NCBI GenBank assembly: GCA_026225395.1
Contig: JAMFSR010000001.1
Coordinates: 124,001 to 188,000 of the forward strand
DNA from: Granulicella sapmiensis
GTDB taxonomy: Bacteria > Acidobacteriota > Terriglobia > Terriglobales > Acidobacteriaceae
DNA length: 64,000 bases
Direction of reading: 5' to 3'
Position numbers and translations under genes: made by a program. Position 1 is the first letter of the stretch. Every line of letters starts with the position of its first letter. This document shows, piece by piece, positions 63,639 to 64,000 of the stretch. The notes under the pieces were generated by a model. It was not told the origin of the DNA and made no database searches. It saw only the letters and a list, made by a program, of their open reading frames with translations.

Positions 63639-64000
63639 TTATAGAAACCGCGGAGAATTATCTAGCCTGGATTCTCCCGAAGGCTTCGCTTCCCTCTCGG
63701 GCGGCTCCTTTACCCGTCGAATTCTAGGAGCGTCCACCCGGCCTAACGCGTTCAATTTGTATAGCAAGGAGCGATAGCTGATTTTGAGCCACTTTGCCGT
63801 CCGCTGACGATTCCAACTGTTCGCCTTGAGCACCTTGAGGATGATCTGGCGCTCCAGTTCATGGGTTGCCTTCTTCGTCACCTGCTTCAAAGACATCGGC
63901 ATACTCATATCAACATCCATAAGCAGGTCGGGAGCTTTTGAATCTTGAGGGACCAACTCAGACATCAATAGCTCTTCTTCCCCAATCAATACGTATCTTT
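63639..64000 (-). CDS. prsR: C-terminal part of a sigma-54-dependent response regulator (PrsR-like), cut by window end
   Basis: The frame is open to the right edge. The visible 120 residues start RYVLIGEEELLMSELVP, the sequence that follows the AAA+ domain in NtrC-type activators, where a longer ENxIKRxV helix is usual. They continue with LERQIILKVLKANSWNRQRT and AKWLKISYRSLLYKL, a Fis-type helix-turn-helix. The last 30 residues are a charged, Pro-rich tail. The receiver and ATPase domains must lie beyond the window. In exosortase loci such a regulator (PrsR, paired with the kinase PrsK) activates PEP-CTERM genes with sigma-54, which fits the four -24/-12 elements in this window. The call as PrsR itself rests on context. 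Confidence 0.78.
   Translation of the reverse strand, partial: RYVLIGEEELLMSELVPQDSKAPDLLMDVDMSMPMSLKQVTKKATHELERQIILKVLKANSWNRQRTAKWLKISYRSLLYKLNALGRVDAPRIRRVKEPPEREAKPSGESRLDNSPRFL

Noticed and set aside
1..64000. tRNA, rRNA, CRISPR arrays, transposases, phage genes
   Set aside because: I looked for conserved rRNA and tRNA blocks, regular short repeats with spacers and transposase motifs by eye, and found none. The only regular repeats are the intragenic Ig array and the short repeats near sigma-54 promoters.

Overview
The window looks like the chromosome of an acidobacterium of the Terriglobia type (Acidobacteriaceae-like). This is an inference. It rests on a GC-rich backbone, a long-chain prenyl diphosphate synthase, a complex I operon lacking nuoEFG, and a full exosortase/PEP-CTERM exopolysaccharide locus. 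I see no rRNA, tRNA, insertion sequence, phage gene or CRISPR array.

Region 1 (1-14.1 kb) is an accessory cluster of lipid, glycan and unknown genes. A 5'-truncated fusion of an isoprenoid-synthase-like domain with a zinc-ribbon/SAM-methyltransferase faces a long-chain polyprenyl diphosphate synthase. Next come three consecutive large beta-rich proteins that I cannot assign to a family, then a GT4 glycosyltransferase, a beta-propeller-like protein, a FabZ-like hot-dog dehydratase, a flavin monooxygenase, an extended SDR and a YdjM-like membrane protein. This is the least explained part of the window.

Region 2 (14.1-27.8 kb) is core energy metabolism. NADP-isocitrate dehydrogenase (icd) is divergent from a 12-gene complex I operon, nuoA-B-C-D-I-H-J-K-L-M-M-N. 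The NADH-input module NuoEFG is absent and NuoM is present twice, so this is a '2M'-type complex I that probably takes electrons from something other than NADH at a docked FMN module. The second NuoM has lost a key proton-channel lysine and NuoL has an elongated C-terminal arm.

Region 3 (27.8-36 kb) holds small secreted or unknown proteins, one PEP-CTERM protein, and two tandem paralogous secreted beta-helix proteins. One of the paralogs carries nine Ig-like repeats in front of the helix domain.

Region 4 (35.8-64 kb) is an exopolysaccharide assembly and export locus linked to an EpsH/XrtA-type exosortase. It contains glycosyltransferases, a NodB deacetylase, a serine-acetyltransferase-like protein, a Wzx flippase, an O-antigen ligase/polymerase, a PAS-GGDEF-EAL protein, a second PEP-CTERM protein, the TPR lipoprotein PrsT, EpsI, the exosortase, a Wza-like export protein, an outer-membrane barrel, a Wzz-like chain-length protein, an ATPase, a BY-kinase, an initiating sugar transferase, two UDP-sugar enzymes, and the C-terminus of a sigma-54 response regulator (PrsR-like) at the window end. 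Four near-identical -24/-12 (sigma-54) elements, TTGGC-N8-TGC, sit in the correct orientation before both PEP-CTERM genes, prsT and the wza-like gene. A fifth, weaker one lies before the exosortase. Together with the PrsR-like activator this outlines a coherent regulon for envelope protein sorting and polysaccharide production.
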